From the NCBI GenBank assembly GCA_951813555.1, contig OX638344.1, forward strand, positions 1,054,001 through 1,118,000: DNA of 64,000 nt, given 5' to 3'. Below the pieces are notes generated by a model. The model saw nothing but the letters and a program-made list of their open reading frames with translations. It had not been told where the DNA came from and ran no database searches. Numbering within the stretch: the stretch's first letter is position 1; every line of letters starts with the position of its first letter. Below, piece by piece: positions 44,654 through 52,990 of the stretch. The stretch comes from an uncultured Acidimicrobiales bacterium. GTDB taxonomy: Bacteria > Actinomycetota > Acidimicrobiia > Acidimicrobiales > Bin134. The position numbers were made by a program, and so were the translations under genes.

Positions 44654-45613
44654 TTAGACAGCCAAGAGGTCGCGGGCGCCGGTGTCGCTGCTGGGGTGGC
44701 GGAGTTTGGACATGGCCCGGGCTTCGATTTGGCGGATGCGCTCGCGGGTGAGGTTGAAGTGCTCGCCGACTTCTTCGAGGGTGCGGGGCTCGCCGCGGTC
44801 GAGGCCGAAGCGGAGTTTGAGAATCTCGCGCTCGCGCTCATCAAGGGGGCCGAGCAGGCGGGTGATCTCTTCGGGCAAAAGCGCGGTGGCGGCCACCTCG
44901 AAGGGGGACTCGGCGGAGCGGTCTTCCACCACGTCGCCCAGCTCGGCGTCGCCGTCCTCGCGCAGCGGTTCGCTGAGAGACAAGGGCTCGGCGGCGAAGC
45001 GCAGGGCTTCGGTGACTTTCTCCTCAGAGAGGTCTACTTCCACGGCCAGCTCGGCCAAGGTGGCGGGGCGGCCCAGCTTCTTCTCCAGGTTGGCTCGGGC
45101 TTTTTGGAGGCGGGCCAGGGTGTCGCCGGCGTGGACCGGCAGGCGGATAGTGCGACCGGTGTTGGCGATGCCCCGGGTGATGGCCTGGCGAATCCACCAG
45201 GTGGCGTAGGTGGAGAACTTGAAGCCCTTGCGCCAGTCGAACTTCTCCACCGCGTGCATCAGCCCGAGGTTGCCCTCCTGGATCAGATCCAGCAGGGGCA
45301 GGCCGGATGCCTGGTACTTCTTGGCAATGGACACCACCAAGCGAAGGTTGGACTGCACGAATCGGCGCTCAGCCGCCTCGCCGACTTTGACCTGGCGGCG
45401 CAGTATTCGGCGCCGGGCGGGAGAGAGGCGGTCTGGGCTCCCGGGCTCGCCCTGCTTGTCATGGTCAAGGAGAGCCTGTGCTTCGTTGCCCTCCTCGATT
45501 TTCTGGGCCAGCTCAACCTCATCGTCCTTGGTGAGCAGCGGGTATTGGCCGATATCAGTCAGATAGAGACGAACGAGATCCTCGTCGTCGCGCTCAACAC
45601 GCTCTTTCGGCAC
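44654..45613 (-). CDS. RNA polymerase sigma-70 factor, group 1/2 (SigA/HrdB-like)
   Basis: About 319 residues. Region 1.2 is LVRLYLTDIGQYPLLTKDDE. Region 2 is SNLRLVVSIAKKYQASGLPL, LIQEGNLGLMHAVEKFDWRK and GFKFSTYATWWIRQAITR. Region 4.2 is TLEEVGEHFNLTRERIRQIE. It lacks the long acidic N-terminus of primary sigma factors, so it may be a group 2 factor. Two GTGs are possible: 45619 and 45613. GGGAAGG is 7 nt before the second, so that is preferred. A 6-bp inverted repeat (45638-45657) lies just upstream. Confidence 0.88.
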   Translation of the reverse strand: MPKERVERDDEDLVRLYLTDIGQYPLLTKDDEVELAQKIEEGNEAQALLDHDKQGEPGSPDRLSPARRRILRRQVKVGEAAERRFVQSNLRLVVSIAKKYQASGLPLLDLIQEGNLGLMHAVEKFDWRKGFKFSTYATWWIRQAITRGIANTGRTIRLPVHAGDTLARLQKARANLEKKLGRPATLAELAVEVDLSEEKVTEALRFAAEPLSLSEPLREDGDAELGDVVEDRSAESPFEVAATALLPEEITRLLGPLDEREREILKLRFGLDRGEPRTLEEVGEHFNLTRERIRQIEARAMSKLRHPSSDTGARDLLAV

Positions 45614-45637
45614 AGTCACACCTTCCCGATAGTCCTG

Positions 45638-45657
45638 GGCCCAATAATCCGTGGGCC
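45638..45657. promoter_or_regulatory. Inverted repeat upstream of the sigma factor gene
   Basis: GGCCCA and TGGGCC are separated by 8 nt, just upstream of the ribosome site. It could be an operator or leader hairpin. The rest of 45620-45734 shows no gene. Confidence 0.3.
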
Positions 45658-45734
45658 ACCAGCGTCACTGTCGAACCGGTCGACGCTGACCAGGCAGAGA
45701 CACGGACAACTGTTAGCTAATAACGATACCCGCT

Positions 45735-46292
45735 TCATCTCGGATGCGTCACCAGCGGAGGCCATCTTTTTTCTTCATAATCATCAACGAACCCGAATGA
45801 CAGCTCCTCGGTGACGGTGCTGGAGGGGACTTGGGGGATCGGCCACGCCTCCTGGGCTTCGGACCATTCCTCGTCCAAATCGGCAGCCACCATGCGGGCA
45901 ATGCGAATGAACGACCCGTCGCTGACCGGCGAGCACTGTGTTCTCAAGTGCCCGAGTGCAGACATCAGCTCAGGCACGGCCAACTCGTACAAGGCGGTGA
46001 CGGCTTCAGCAGGCGCGGCAAGCTCGATATGTTCGAGCAGCCGTTCCCAGGCCTGAGTGGGCGGCCGGACCCGATCAAGTCCAGCCAGCACCGGCGAGTC
46101 GGGCAGCGCGGCCCGCCACCACTGGGCGTGTTGGCCATGGCGGCGGCTGGACCGGGCCAGAAGTGCCCGGATGCGGGCATCCAGCGGCTCATCATCGTTT
46201 GAGCCGGCCACCAAATGGCCTTCGACCTCGAACAGCCGCTCAGAGATCCAGGCCAGACCGCCGCAAGCGTCGGCCAACTGCTCGATGTCCAT
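45735..46292 (-). CDS. Uncharacterised 185-residue protein
   Basis: I do not recognise this family. The protein is predicted to be mainly helical and acidic. It contains RRHGQHAQWWRAALPD and repeated helices such as ALYELAVPELMSALGHL, somewhat like ferritin-like bundles but without a clear metal-binding pattern. Its ATG lies 2 nt after the nadE stop, so it is co-transcribed with and downstream of nadE. There is no signal peptide. Base composition is like its neighbours. Confidence 0.6.
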   Translation of the reverse strand: MDIEQLADACGGLAWISERLFEVEGHLVAGSNDDEPLDARIRALLARSSRRHGQHAQWWRAALPDSPVLAGLDRVRPPTQAWERLLEHIELAAPAEAVTALYELAVPELMSALGHLRTQCSPVSDGSFIRIARMVAADLDEEWSEAQEAWPIPQVPSSTVTEELSFGFVDDYEEKRWPPLVTHPR

Positions 46293-46294
46293 AC

Positions 46295-47950
46295 TCAGTC
46301 TCCGCCTCGATAGCGATTGGTGATGGGCAGACGGCGGTCGCGGCCGAAGGCCTTGGCGGTGATGCGCACGCCGGGAGGGTTCTGGCGGCGCTTGTACTCG
46401 GACCGGTCCACCAAGCCGGTGATGCGGCTCACCAGTTCAGGGGCATGGCCCTGGCTGCACAGGTCGGCGGGGGTGAGGTCGCGCTCCACATAAGCCTCCA
46501 GCAGCGGATCGAGCACCTCATAGGGGGGCAGGCTCTGGTCGTCCCGCTGGTCGGGGCGCAGTTCGGCTGACGGCGGCTTGGTCAGCACGTTGTCGGGGAT
46601 GAGGTCGCGGCCGGCCCGTTGGTTGCGGCGGCGGGCGAAGGCGTACACCTGGAGCTTCCACAAGTCCTTGATCACGGCATAGGCACCGGCGGTGTCGCCG
46701 TACAGCGTGGAGTAGCCCACCGCGCTCTCGCTCTTGTTGCCCGTGGTCAAGATGAGCCAGCCGAACTTGTTGGACAGGGCCATGAGCAGCGTCCCCCGGA
46801 TACGAGACTGCACGTTCTCCTCGGCCAGGCCGGAGCCCAAGCCCTCGAACGACGGGGCCAGCATGTCCAAGAAAGCCCGGTGGCCCGGCTCCACCGGGAT
46901 GATCCGGTAGCCGATGCCCAGGTTCCGGCACAGAGCTTCCGCATCGGCCACCGAATGATCGCTGGAGTAGCGAGAGGGCATCAGCACGCCGTGGACATGG
47001 TCGGCGCCCAGGGCGTCGGTGGCTATGGCCGCCACCAGCGAGGAGTCGATGCCCCCGGACAAACCGATGCCCACATCGGTGAAGCCGTTCTTGTGCACGT
47101 AGTCCCGCGTGGCCAGCACCAGGGCCTCATACTGCTCGTCGAGCTCGTCCAAACCGGGATGCACTGCGTTGATCTCCTCGGAAATGGAGGGCGGTGACGA
47201 CAGTTCTGGTCGATCGGCCACCTCCACCTCGGCAATCAGCAGATGCTCCCGGAAAGGAGGCGCCTGGGCGATGATCCGGCTGTCGGTCCCAATGACCAGC
47301 GAGGCGCCGTCGAACACCAGCTCGTCCTGGCCGCCCACCAGGTTGGCATAGGCGATGGGACAGCCGGTTTCGACAACTCGCTGGCCGAGGACGTCGCGGC
47401 GGTGGTCCATCTTGCCCACGTGGTACGGCGAGGCGTTCAGATTGACGATGACCTCAGCCCCAGCCGCGGCCAGCCAGCTCATCGGGCCACCCGCCACCCA
47501 GGCGTCCTCGCAGATGGACACGCCCACCGCCACCCCGGCGATGTTGTGCAGCCCGGGCTCGCCGGTGCCGGGGCGGAAGTAGCGGCGCTCGTCGAACACC
47601 CCGTAGTTGGGCAGCTCCCGCTTGTGGTACACGCCGACCAGTTGGCCATCAGCGGCGATACCGGCGGCGTTTCGACAGCCGTCGGCACCATCCACGAAGC
47701 CAACCACCGCGGTACACGACCGGGATCGGGCCGCGATGTGCTCCATGGCCTTGCGGCTGTCTGCCACGAACCGCCGCTTCAGGACCAGATCTTCGGGGGG
47801 GTACCCGGTGACGGCCAGCTCAGGGAAGACCGCCAGGTGGCATCCAGCTTCCTCGGCGACCGCCAGCGCGTCGAGAATCCGCTCCTGATTGGCGCCGATG
47901 TCGCCCACTACTGAGTTGATTTGGCATAGAGCCACCCGCAGCATGGCCAC
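46295..47950 (-). CDS. nadE: Glutamine-dependent NAD+ synthetase
   Basis: 551 residues in two domains. An N-terminal nitrilase-type glutaminase has the catalytic Glu in FPELAVTGYPP, a Lys in YHKRELPNYG and the nucleophilic Cys in GVSICEDAW. A C-terminal N-type ATP pyrophosphatase has the loop GLSGGIDSSLVAAIATD. It converts deamido-NAD to NAD using glutamine and ATP. The GTG at 47950 has TAGCCT 6 nt upstream; an ATG two codons later is an alternative. Confidence 0.94.
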   Translation of the reverse strand: MAMLRVALCQINSVVGDIGANQERILDALAVAEEAGCHLAVFPELAVTGYPPEDLVLKRRFVADSRKAMEHIAARSRSCTAVVGFVDGADGCRNAAGIAADGQLVGVYHKRELPNYGVFDERRYFRPGTGEPGLHNIAGVAVGVSICEDAWVAGGPMSWLAAAGAEVIVNLNASPYHVGKMDHRRDVLGQRVVETGCPIAYANLVGGQDELVFDGASLVIGTDSRIIAQAPPFREHLLIAEVEVADRPELSSPPSISEEINAVHPGLDELDEQYEALVLATRDYVHKNGFTDVGIGLSGGIDSSLVAAIATDALGADHVHGVLMPSRYSSDHSVADAEALCRNLGIGYRIIPVEPGHRAFLDMLAPSFEGLGSGLAEENVQSRIRGTLLMALSNKFGWLILTTGNKSESAVGYSTLYGDTAGAYAVIKDLWKLQVYAFARRRNQRAGRDLIPDNVLTKPPSAELRPDQRDDQSLPPYEVLDPLLEAYVERDLTPADLCSQGHAPELVSRITGLVDRSEYKRRQNPPGVRITAKAFGRDRRLPITNRYRGGD

Positions 47951-47956
47951 GAGTAC

Positions 47957-47962
47957 AGGCTA
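47957..47962 (-). promoter_or_regulatory. Predicted -10 hexamer TAGCCT for nadE
   Basis: TAGCCT ends 6 nt before the GTG of nadE, in the 47-bp gap after glnA. Confidence 0.4.
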
Positions 47963-47997
47963 GATGGGCCGAAGCCCAATGGGATGAGCCAGGGCGC

Positions 47998-49422
47998 TCA
48001 GATGGAGTAGTACATCTCGTACTCGAGGGGATGGGGCCGCAAGTTGATCGCATCCACCTCTTCCTGCTTGACCTCCAGGTAGGACTCGATCAGCGGGGTA
48101 TTGAACACATCGCCGGCGAGCAGGAAATCGTGGTCGGCCTCCAAGGCGGCCAGAGCCTCGCTCAACGAGCCGGGCACCGTCTCGATGCCCGCGGCCTCTT
48201 CGGGGGGCAGGTCGTAGATGTTCTTGTCCAGCGGCTCGCCCGGGTCCATCTGGTTCTGGATGCCGTCGATTCCGGCCATCAGCATGGCGGCGAACGCCAG
48301 GTAGGGGTTGGCGCTGGGGTCGGGGCACCGGAACTCCAAGCGCTTGGCCTTGGGGTTGTCGGAGATCAGCGGGATGCGGATGGCCGCCGACCGGTTGCGC
48401 TGGGAATAAGCCAAGTTCACCGGGGCCTCGTAGCCGGGCACCAGCCGCTTGTAGGAGTTGGTGGTGGGGGCGGCAAAAGCCAGGATGGCCGGGGCGTGGG
48501 CCAGCAGGCCGCCGATGTACCAGCGGGAGAGGTCGGACAGGCCGGCATACCCCCGCTCGTCGTACATCAGCGTGTCGCCGTCCATCCAGAGTGACTGGTG
48601 GGTGTGCATACCCGAGCCGTTGTCGCCGTAGATGGGTTTGGGCATGAAGGTGACCGTGCGACCGTGCTCGCGGGCCACGTTCTTCACCACGTACTTGTAG
48701 AGCTGCACCTTGTCGGCCATGGCCAGCATCTCGTCGAACACCATGTCGATCTCGGCCTGGCCCGCGGTGCCCACCTCGTGATGCTGCACCTCGATGGGGA
48801 TTCCCACCGATTCCAGGGCCACCACCATCTCCGAACGGAGATCCTGGAAGGTATCCATCGGCGCCAGCGGGAAATACCCCCCCTTGTAGGGGATGCGGTG
48901 GCCGGGGCTGGGCGAGCCGCTCACCGAGGGGCGGCCGCTCTCGAAGATGCCTTCGACCGAGCGGATCTGATAGCCGGAAACGTCGGGCTGGTTCTGGAAA
49001 GCCACGCTGTCGAAAATGAAGAACTCGGCCTCTGGCCCGAAGTAAGCGGCATCGGCGATGCCGGTGCTGGCCAGGTAGGACAGGGAGCGGCGCACCACGC
49101 CACGGGGGTCTTTGCCGTACATCTCGCCGGTAACGGGATCCTTCACGTCGCACAGCAGCGCCAGAGTCTTGCGCTTGGTAAACGGGTCGAAGATCGCCGT
49201 GTCGGGATCGGGGATCAGAAGCATGTCGGAAGCGTCGATGGTCTGGAATCCGCTCACCGATGAACCGTCGAACCCGAGGCCGTCCTCGAACACCGATTCG
49301 GTCAGCTCGCGAATGGGAAGCGAGAAGTGGTGCTGCACACCGGGGACATCGGTGAAGCGCATATCCACGAATTCCGCACCTTCGGACGCGGCCAGGGCAA
49401 TGACTTCTTGGGGAGTTGACAC
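47998..49422 (-). CDS. glnA: Glutamine synthetase, type I (adenylylatable)
   Basis: 474 residues from a GTG at 49422 preceded by AAGGAGG, one of the clearest ribosome sites in the window. Signatures: GLGFDGSSVSGFQ, the ATP-binding KPIYGDNGSGMHTHQSLW, and KNIYDLPPEE carrying the Tyr that GlnE adenylylates in GSI-beta enzymes. It makes glutamine from glutamate and ammonia. It diverges from a second GS-like gene across 212 bp that hold an 11-bp-periodic operator-like array. A glnE gene lies 7 kb away. Confidence 0.95.
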   Translation of the reverse strand: MSTPQEVIALAASEGAEFVDMRFTDVPGVQHHFSLPIRELTESVFEDGLGFDGSSVSGFQTIDASDMLLIPDPDTAIFDPFTKRKTLALLCDVKDPVTGEMYGKDPRGVVRRSLSYLASTGIADAAYFGPEAEFFIFDSVAFQNQPDVSGYQIRSVEGIFESGRPSVSGSPSPGHRIPYKGGYFPLAPMDTFQDLRSEMVVALESVGIPIEVQHHEVGTAGQAEIDMVFDEMLAMADKVQLYKYVVKNVAREHGRTVTFMPKPIYGDNGSGMHTHQSLWMDGDTLMYDERGYAGLSDLSRWYIGGLLAHAPAILAFAAPTTNSYKRLVPGYEAPVNLAYSQRNRSAAIRIPLISDNPKAKRLEFRCPDPSANPYLAFAAMLMAGIDGIQNQMDPGEPLDKNIYDLPPEEAAGIETVPGSLSEALAALEADHDFLLAGDVFNTPLIESYLEVKQEEVDAINLRPHPLEYEMYYSI

Positions 49423-49563
49423 AGTGAGTTCCTCCTTATTTCGCGCCCTTACCTTCCCACAACAGGGAAGAGCTCGGCTCATCGTGCATCTATGGATTTG
49501 CCGCCTGCTTGCCAGCGGAAAGCTCATCGTCGCATAGGTGAGTTTCCAGAGATTTTCCCGTTT

Positions 49564-49612
49564 GTGAATGGTATGTGAACGCTGGCAACGGGCTGGCAAC
49601 GACAACCGGAAA
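49564..49612. promoter_or_regulatory. 11-bp-periodic repeat array, candidate GlnR/OmpR-type operator
   Basis: Pentamers recur at exact 11-bp steps: GTGAA (49564), GTGAA (49575), CAACG (49586), CAACG (49597), GGAAA (49608). Direct half-sites 11 bp apart are how OmpR-family dimers, including GlnR (GTnAC/GAAAC boxes), bind. The array ends about 22 bp before the ATG of glnA2, covering the -35 zone, and lies upstream of glnA on the other strand. Confidence 0.5.
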
Positions 49613-49634
49613 CGGGGCACTCTAGTGGTCTCCT

Positions 49635-50969
49635 ATGGAACCGCAGAAGGACTACGTGCTGCGCACCGTTGAGGAACGGGGCGTGCGGCTCATCCGGCTC
49701 TGGTTCACCGATGTGCTGGGCCAGCTCAAGTCGGTGGCCATCTCCCCGGCAGAGCTGGCCGATGCATTCGACGAGGGGCTGCAATTCGACGGCTCGGCCA
49801 TAGACGGCTTCTCCCGAGTGCAGGAGAGCGACGTATTGGCCGTCCCCGATGCGGCCACCTTCGAGCTGCTGCCGTGGGCCGATCCCGAAGAGCCCTCCGG
49901 TCGCATCTTCTGCGACATCCGCAACCCCGACGGCACCCCCTTCGAGGGTGACCCCCGCTGGGTGATGCGCCGCAGTCTGGCCAAGGCAGCCGAGATGGGC
50001 TACACGTTCTACACCGCCCCCGAGGTGGAGTTCTTCTATTTCCGCCACGGCGATCCCACCCAGCCCCTCGTACCGCTGGACAATGCCTCCTACTTCGACC
50101 TGACCACCGCCGATGTGGCCAGTCCGCTGCGCAAGCGCACCATCACCATGCTGGAAGCCATGGGCATCCCGGTGGAGTACTCATTCCACGAGGACAGCCC
50201 CAGCCAGCACGAGATCGACCTGCGCTACACCGAAGCGCTGAGCATGGCCGACAACGTGATGACGCTTCGGCTGGTGGTGCGAAAACTGGCGCTGGACCGG
50301 GACCTGCACGCCACGTTTATGCCCAAGCCGTTGAACGGCGTCCAGGGATCGGGCATGCACACCCACATGTCGCTGTTCGAGAACGACGTGAACTCCTTCC
50401 ACGACGCAGGAGACGAATACGGGCTGTCGAAAACGGCCAAGGCCTTCATCGCCGGGCTCTTGCGCCACGCCCAGGAGATCACCGCGATCACCAATCAACT
50501 GGTCAACAGCTACAAGCGACTGGTGGCCGGCGACGAGGCCCCCACCTTCGTGTCGTGGGCCCGCAACAACCGCTCCGCACTGGTGCGGGTGCCGGTGGTG
50601 AAGCCGGGCAAGGAGTCATCTACCCGAGTCGAATACCGCGCCCTGGACTCGGCGGCCAACCCCTATCTGGCGTTCTCCGCGATGCTGGCCGCCGGGCTCA
50701 GGGGTGTGCAGGAGGGCTATGAGCTACCCGACGAGGCCGCCGCCGACCTCTACACCATGACCAGAGGCCAAGCCCGGGCCAAGGGCTTCGAGGAGCTGCC
50801 CATGTCGCTGTCGGAGGCGCTGGACGTGCTGGAGGAGTCGCCCCTGATGACCGATGTACTGGGCGAGCATATTCACGAGTGGTTCCTGCGCAACAAGCGG
50901 GCCGAGTTCGCCGAGTACCGCCGGGAGGTCACCCCGTTCGAGCTTCGCCGGTACCTGGACACCTGGTAG
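49635..50969 (+). CDS. Glutamine synthetase-like protein (GlnA2-type, no adenylylation Tyr)
   Basis: A 444-residue GS fold. LQFDGSAIDGFSRVQESDV, PKPLNGVQGSGMHTHMSLF and the VSWARNNRSALVRVP segment are conserved. The NxYDLPP adenylylation motif of the neighbouring GlnA is replaced by ELPDEAAADLYTMT, so it should escape GlnE control. It may be a second glutamine synthetase or a gamma-glutamyl-polyamine synthetase; many actinobacteria carry several. A TAGTGG or TCTAGT hexamer 6-8 nt before the ATG suggests leaderless transcription. The OmpR-type regulator begins 5 nt after its stop. Confidence 0.87.
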   Translation: MEPQKDYVLRTVEERGVRLIRLWFTDVLGQLKSVAISPAELADAFDEGLQFDGSAIDGFSRVQESDVLAVPDAATFELLPWADPEEPSGRIFCDIRNPDGTPFEGDPRWVMRRSLAKAAEMGYTFYTAPEVEFFYFRHGDPTQPLVPLDNASYFDLTTADVASPLRKRTITMLEAMGIPVEYSFHEDSPSQHEIDLRYTEALSMADNVMTLRLVVRKLALDRDLHATFMPKPLNGVQGSGMHTHMSLFENDVNSFHDAGDEYGLSKTAKAFIAGLLRHAQEITAITNQLVNSYKRLVAGDEAPTFVSWARNNRSALVRVPVVKPGKESSTRVEYRALDSAANPYLAFSAMLAAGLRGVQEGYELPDEAAADLYTMTRGQARAKGFEELPMSLSEALDVLEESPLMTDVLGEHIHEWFLRNKRAEFAEYRREVTPFELRRYLDTW

Positions 50970-50974
50970 TCGCC

Positions 50975-51640
50975 GTGAGCGAACCCCTCCTCGTCTATCC
51001 CGATCCGCCGCCGCCCGAGCTGGTGCGCACGCTGGACTTGGGCGGGTACAACTGGAAGGCGGTGGGCAGCGCCCAAGAGCCGGAAGGCCGGTGGTTGGGC
51101 GCGGTGGTGGCCGTAGGCGAAAACCCTGAAGAGGCGTTCGGATTCTGCCGGGCACTGGGTCGGCGGGGTCTGGACATACCCGTGCTCTTGCTGATCTCGG
51201 GCGCCTACTTGGACGAACTGGAGATGCGCGACGACCTCTACACCGACTTCTGCCTCACCCCCTTCCACCAGCGGGAGTTGGAGGCCCGCCTGGCCCACTT
51301 GGTGTGGCGATCAGGCACCACACTGCGCCCGGAGCTCATCGAGTACGGACCGCTGGTATTGAATGTGGAGACCTATCAGGCATCCATAACCGGCCGGCCC
51401 TTAGACCTCACCTACATGGAGTACGAACTGCTCAAGTTCTTGGCCAGCTCGCCGGGCAAAGTGTTTACCCGAGAAACCCTGCTGAGCAGGGTGTGGGGCT
51501 ATGACTACTTTGGCGGCGCCCGTACCGTGGACGTCCACGTGCGCCGCTTGCGGGCCAAGCTCGGCGAAGAGCACGCCGGCCTCATCACCACTGTGAGATC
51601 CGTCGGCTACCGCTTCGGCCTCTCCCGTTGGGAACGCTGA
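50975..51640 (+). CDS. OmpR-family regulator with degenerate receiver (GlnR-like)
   Basis: 221 residues from a GTG 5 nt after the stop of the GS-like gene. The N-terminal half has receiver topology, but the phospho-acceptor Asp is absent: the strand reads GAVVAVGENPEEA where GlnR has LIDG. The C-terminal winged helix is canonical (LTYMEYELLKFLASSPGKVF; ARTVDVHVRRLRAKLGEEH; TTVRSVGYRF). Orphan regulators of this kind include actinobacterial GlnR, which controls glnA. Its coupling to glnA2, next to glnA, makes a nitrogen regulator the best inference. A RegX- or MtrA-like role is less likely because the Asp is missing. Confidence 0.8.
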   Translation: MSEPLLVYPDPPPPELVRTLDLGGYNWKAVGSAQEPEGRWLGAVVAVGENPEEAFGFCRALGRRGLDIPVLLLISGAYLDELEMRDDLYTDFCLTPFHQRELEARLAHLVWRSGTTLRPELIEYGPLVLNVETYQASITGRPLDLTYMEYELLKFLASSPGKVFTRETLLSRVWGYDYFGGARTVDVHVRRLRAKLGEEHAGLITTVRSVGYRFGLSRWER

Positions 51641-51661
51641 CGGCGGCCAGGGTCGCTAGTT

Positions 51662-51936
51662 GTGAAGCGGAAAATCGCTGTGCTCTTGGTTGCAGCTGTT
51701 TTGGCAACAGCGGTCGCGACGATGGGGCCTGCGACCGCTCAAACTGGTACCGCGAGAACATCACCAACGGCGCCGAGCCGTGGACGGCTTGGCTCCGAGG
51801 TCCGTCGCTGCTGGCGCTGGCCAACCTGGCTGACGAGTTCGGCGGGCTGTGCAGCACAGATTGGATCCGCTTTCCCCTAGACCCAGAGCGCTTCCCCCCG
51901 GCCGGCAGCAACCCGTTCCGAGACGGCGGCTGCTAG
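51662..51936 (+). pseudogene. Decayed secreted protein (signal peptide and C-terminal end in different frames)
   Basis: A GTG at 51662 starts a good signal peptide (KRKIAVLLVAAVLATAVATM, ending ATAQ) in one frame. About 25 codons on, the protein-like sequence moves to another frame: NWYRENITNGAEPWTAWLRG and LADEFGGLCSTDWIRFPLDP, ending at the TAG at 51934. Neither frame alone is a sensible protein, so this looks like a gene with an internal deletion. It opens the plastic region that runs to the intact glnE. Confidence 0.5.
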
Positions 51937-52364
51937 CGGGAAATGGTGCGGTAGTCGCCGTTCAGCTTGGTCAAAGCAGATCGAATGTTCGGGCCGTCGT
52001 CTCCAGTCCAGACGCAAAGCGGACCGGCAAGGTGCTCGGCGGCAGCCACGGCCTCAGCACCGAGGGTCGATAGCCGAAAAGCATCGACAAACTCGGCCAT
52101 CCGAAATGCGAGGGTGCGAACGGGCACGACCTCGATGTCGTCGGGAAGGGAGAGGAGCCTTCGCCCCAGCGCTTGGCGCGCCCTAATCGGCCATGATCCC
52201 GTTAGCGCTCCGCCAGCGGATGAAACCACACTCCGGCATAGTCGCAATAGGTACAGATTCGTGGTCGCTGGTTCGTGATCAGAGAGCACCAGTGCGAGTC
52301 CGTCGCTGACTTCACCTGCCAGCACATCCCGAAGAAGATGGTCGTCTAGGACCGCTCTGGTCAT
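51933..52364 (-). CDS. PIN-domain-like toxin (VapC-type)
   Basis: 143 residues. VLDDHLLRDVLAGEVSD near the N-terminus, an ATTNLYLLRLCRSV helix and GAEAVAAAEHLAGPLCVWTG plus DDGPNIRSALTKL near the C-terminus resemble PIN nucleases, with acidic residues at the expected ends. It overlaps the antitoxin-like gene by 4 nt (ATGA), as toxin genes usually do. It would be an RNase. The match is weaker than for classical VapC, so the name is held back. Confidence 0.68.
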   Translation of the reverse strand: MTRAVLDDHLLRDVLAGEVSDGLALVLSDHEPATTNLYLLRLCRSVVSSAGGALTGSWPIRARQALGRRLLSLPDDIEVVPVRTLAFRMAEFVDAFRLSTLGAEAVAAAEHLAGPLCVWTGDDGPNIRSALTKLNGDYRTISR

Positions 52365-52600
52365 GTGGTGGCGAGATCAGGGTCACCAGCCAGTGACTCC
52401 ACAAATGCTGCATGCTCGTCGCGGCTGAGAAGATCGCTCAGCAAACTTCGCCCCTCACCCCGGGGCACCGTGAGCACGCCGAACCCCAGATCGAGAACAT
52501 CAACTGGACCCCCGTCTTCGAGGTCCCAGCGACGGCGAACTGGCGCGGGCAACGACATCTGCCCCGAAGACGACACGAGAAACTCCAGCACCGTAGCCAT
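52361..52600 (-). CDS. AbrB/VapB-type antitoxin
   Basis: 79 residues from the ATG at 52600 (MATVLEFLVSSSGQMSLPA). The N-terminal swapped-hairpin pattern with SSSGQMSLPAPVRRRWDLED and GGPVDVLDLG matches AbrB/SpoVT-type antitoxins. The acidic C-terminal helix (LLSRDEHAAFVESLAGDPD) would bind the toxin. TACAAT lies 7 nt before the ATG, and an 8-bp inverted repeat flanks the promoter, which fits autorepression. Confidence 0.75.
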   Translation of the reverse strand: MATVLEFLVSSSGQMSLPAPVRRRWDLEDGGPVDVLDLGFGVLTVPRGEGRSLLSDLLSRDEHAAFVESLAGDPDLATT

Positions 52601-52607
52601 ACCCGGT

Positions 52608-52613
52608 ATTGTA
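52608..52613 (-). promoter_or_regulatory. Predicted -10 hexamer TACAAT for the vapBC-like operon
   Basis: TACAAT ends 7 nt before the ATG at 52600 and overlaps one arm of the inverted repeat by two bases. Confidence 0.5.
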
Positions 52614-52642
52614 CTTGGTAGCAACTTACTTTTCACCAAGTA
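52612..52642. promoter_or_regulatory. Inverted repeat, candidate antitoxin operator
   Basis: TACTTGGT (52612-52619) and ACCAAGTA (52635-52642) are perfect 8-bp inverted arms, 23 bp apart centre to centre. They cover the -10 to -35 zone of the antitoxin promoter. Confidence 0.55.
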
Positions 52643-52990
52643 AATGTCGTTCCAGCTTACCGACGGCCTCAGCGTCCGTGGGATGGACTCTCCGACAAGA
52701 GCGAGATCTGGGTTGCCAACGACGATGGGACCGGACTGCAACAACTAGCCGGTACGGAAGATCAAGGCCTTCAGTACGCCTTTGAGCTCTCGTGGTCTCC
52801 GGATGGCGCCAAGCTCGCCTATCGGTCATATTGCTGCGACAGGCAGGGTCGGGACACAAATTCCGGCCTTTGGGTAGTGGATGCCGATGGAACCAACAGC
52901 GTGCAACTCTCCAGAGTGTCGGGAGACCGCGCTCTTGAACAGAAGATCGCCGAGAAGTTGGTTGTTGTGTTGATGGGTCAGCCGACGTAG
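52622..52990 (+). pseudogene. TolB-like WD40/PD40 beta-propeller fragment
   Basis: A 123-codon frame without a usable start, open after a TAG at 52619-52621. SEIWVANDDGTGLQQL, then ELSWSPDGAKLAYRS and GLWVVDADGTNSVQLS are classic TolB-propeller (PD40) units. The protein-like part ends at GDRA, exactly where the duplicated ridA-glnE' segment begins (52934). It is therefore a gene remnant truncated by that rearrangement on its right and lost on its left. Confidence 0.65.

Noticed and set aside
44639..45814. 391-codon plus-strand frame after tRNA-Sec, considered as a selenium-related gene
   Set aside because: Antisense to a sigma factor with all conserved regions; no motif of its own.
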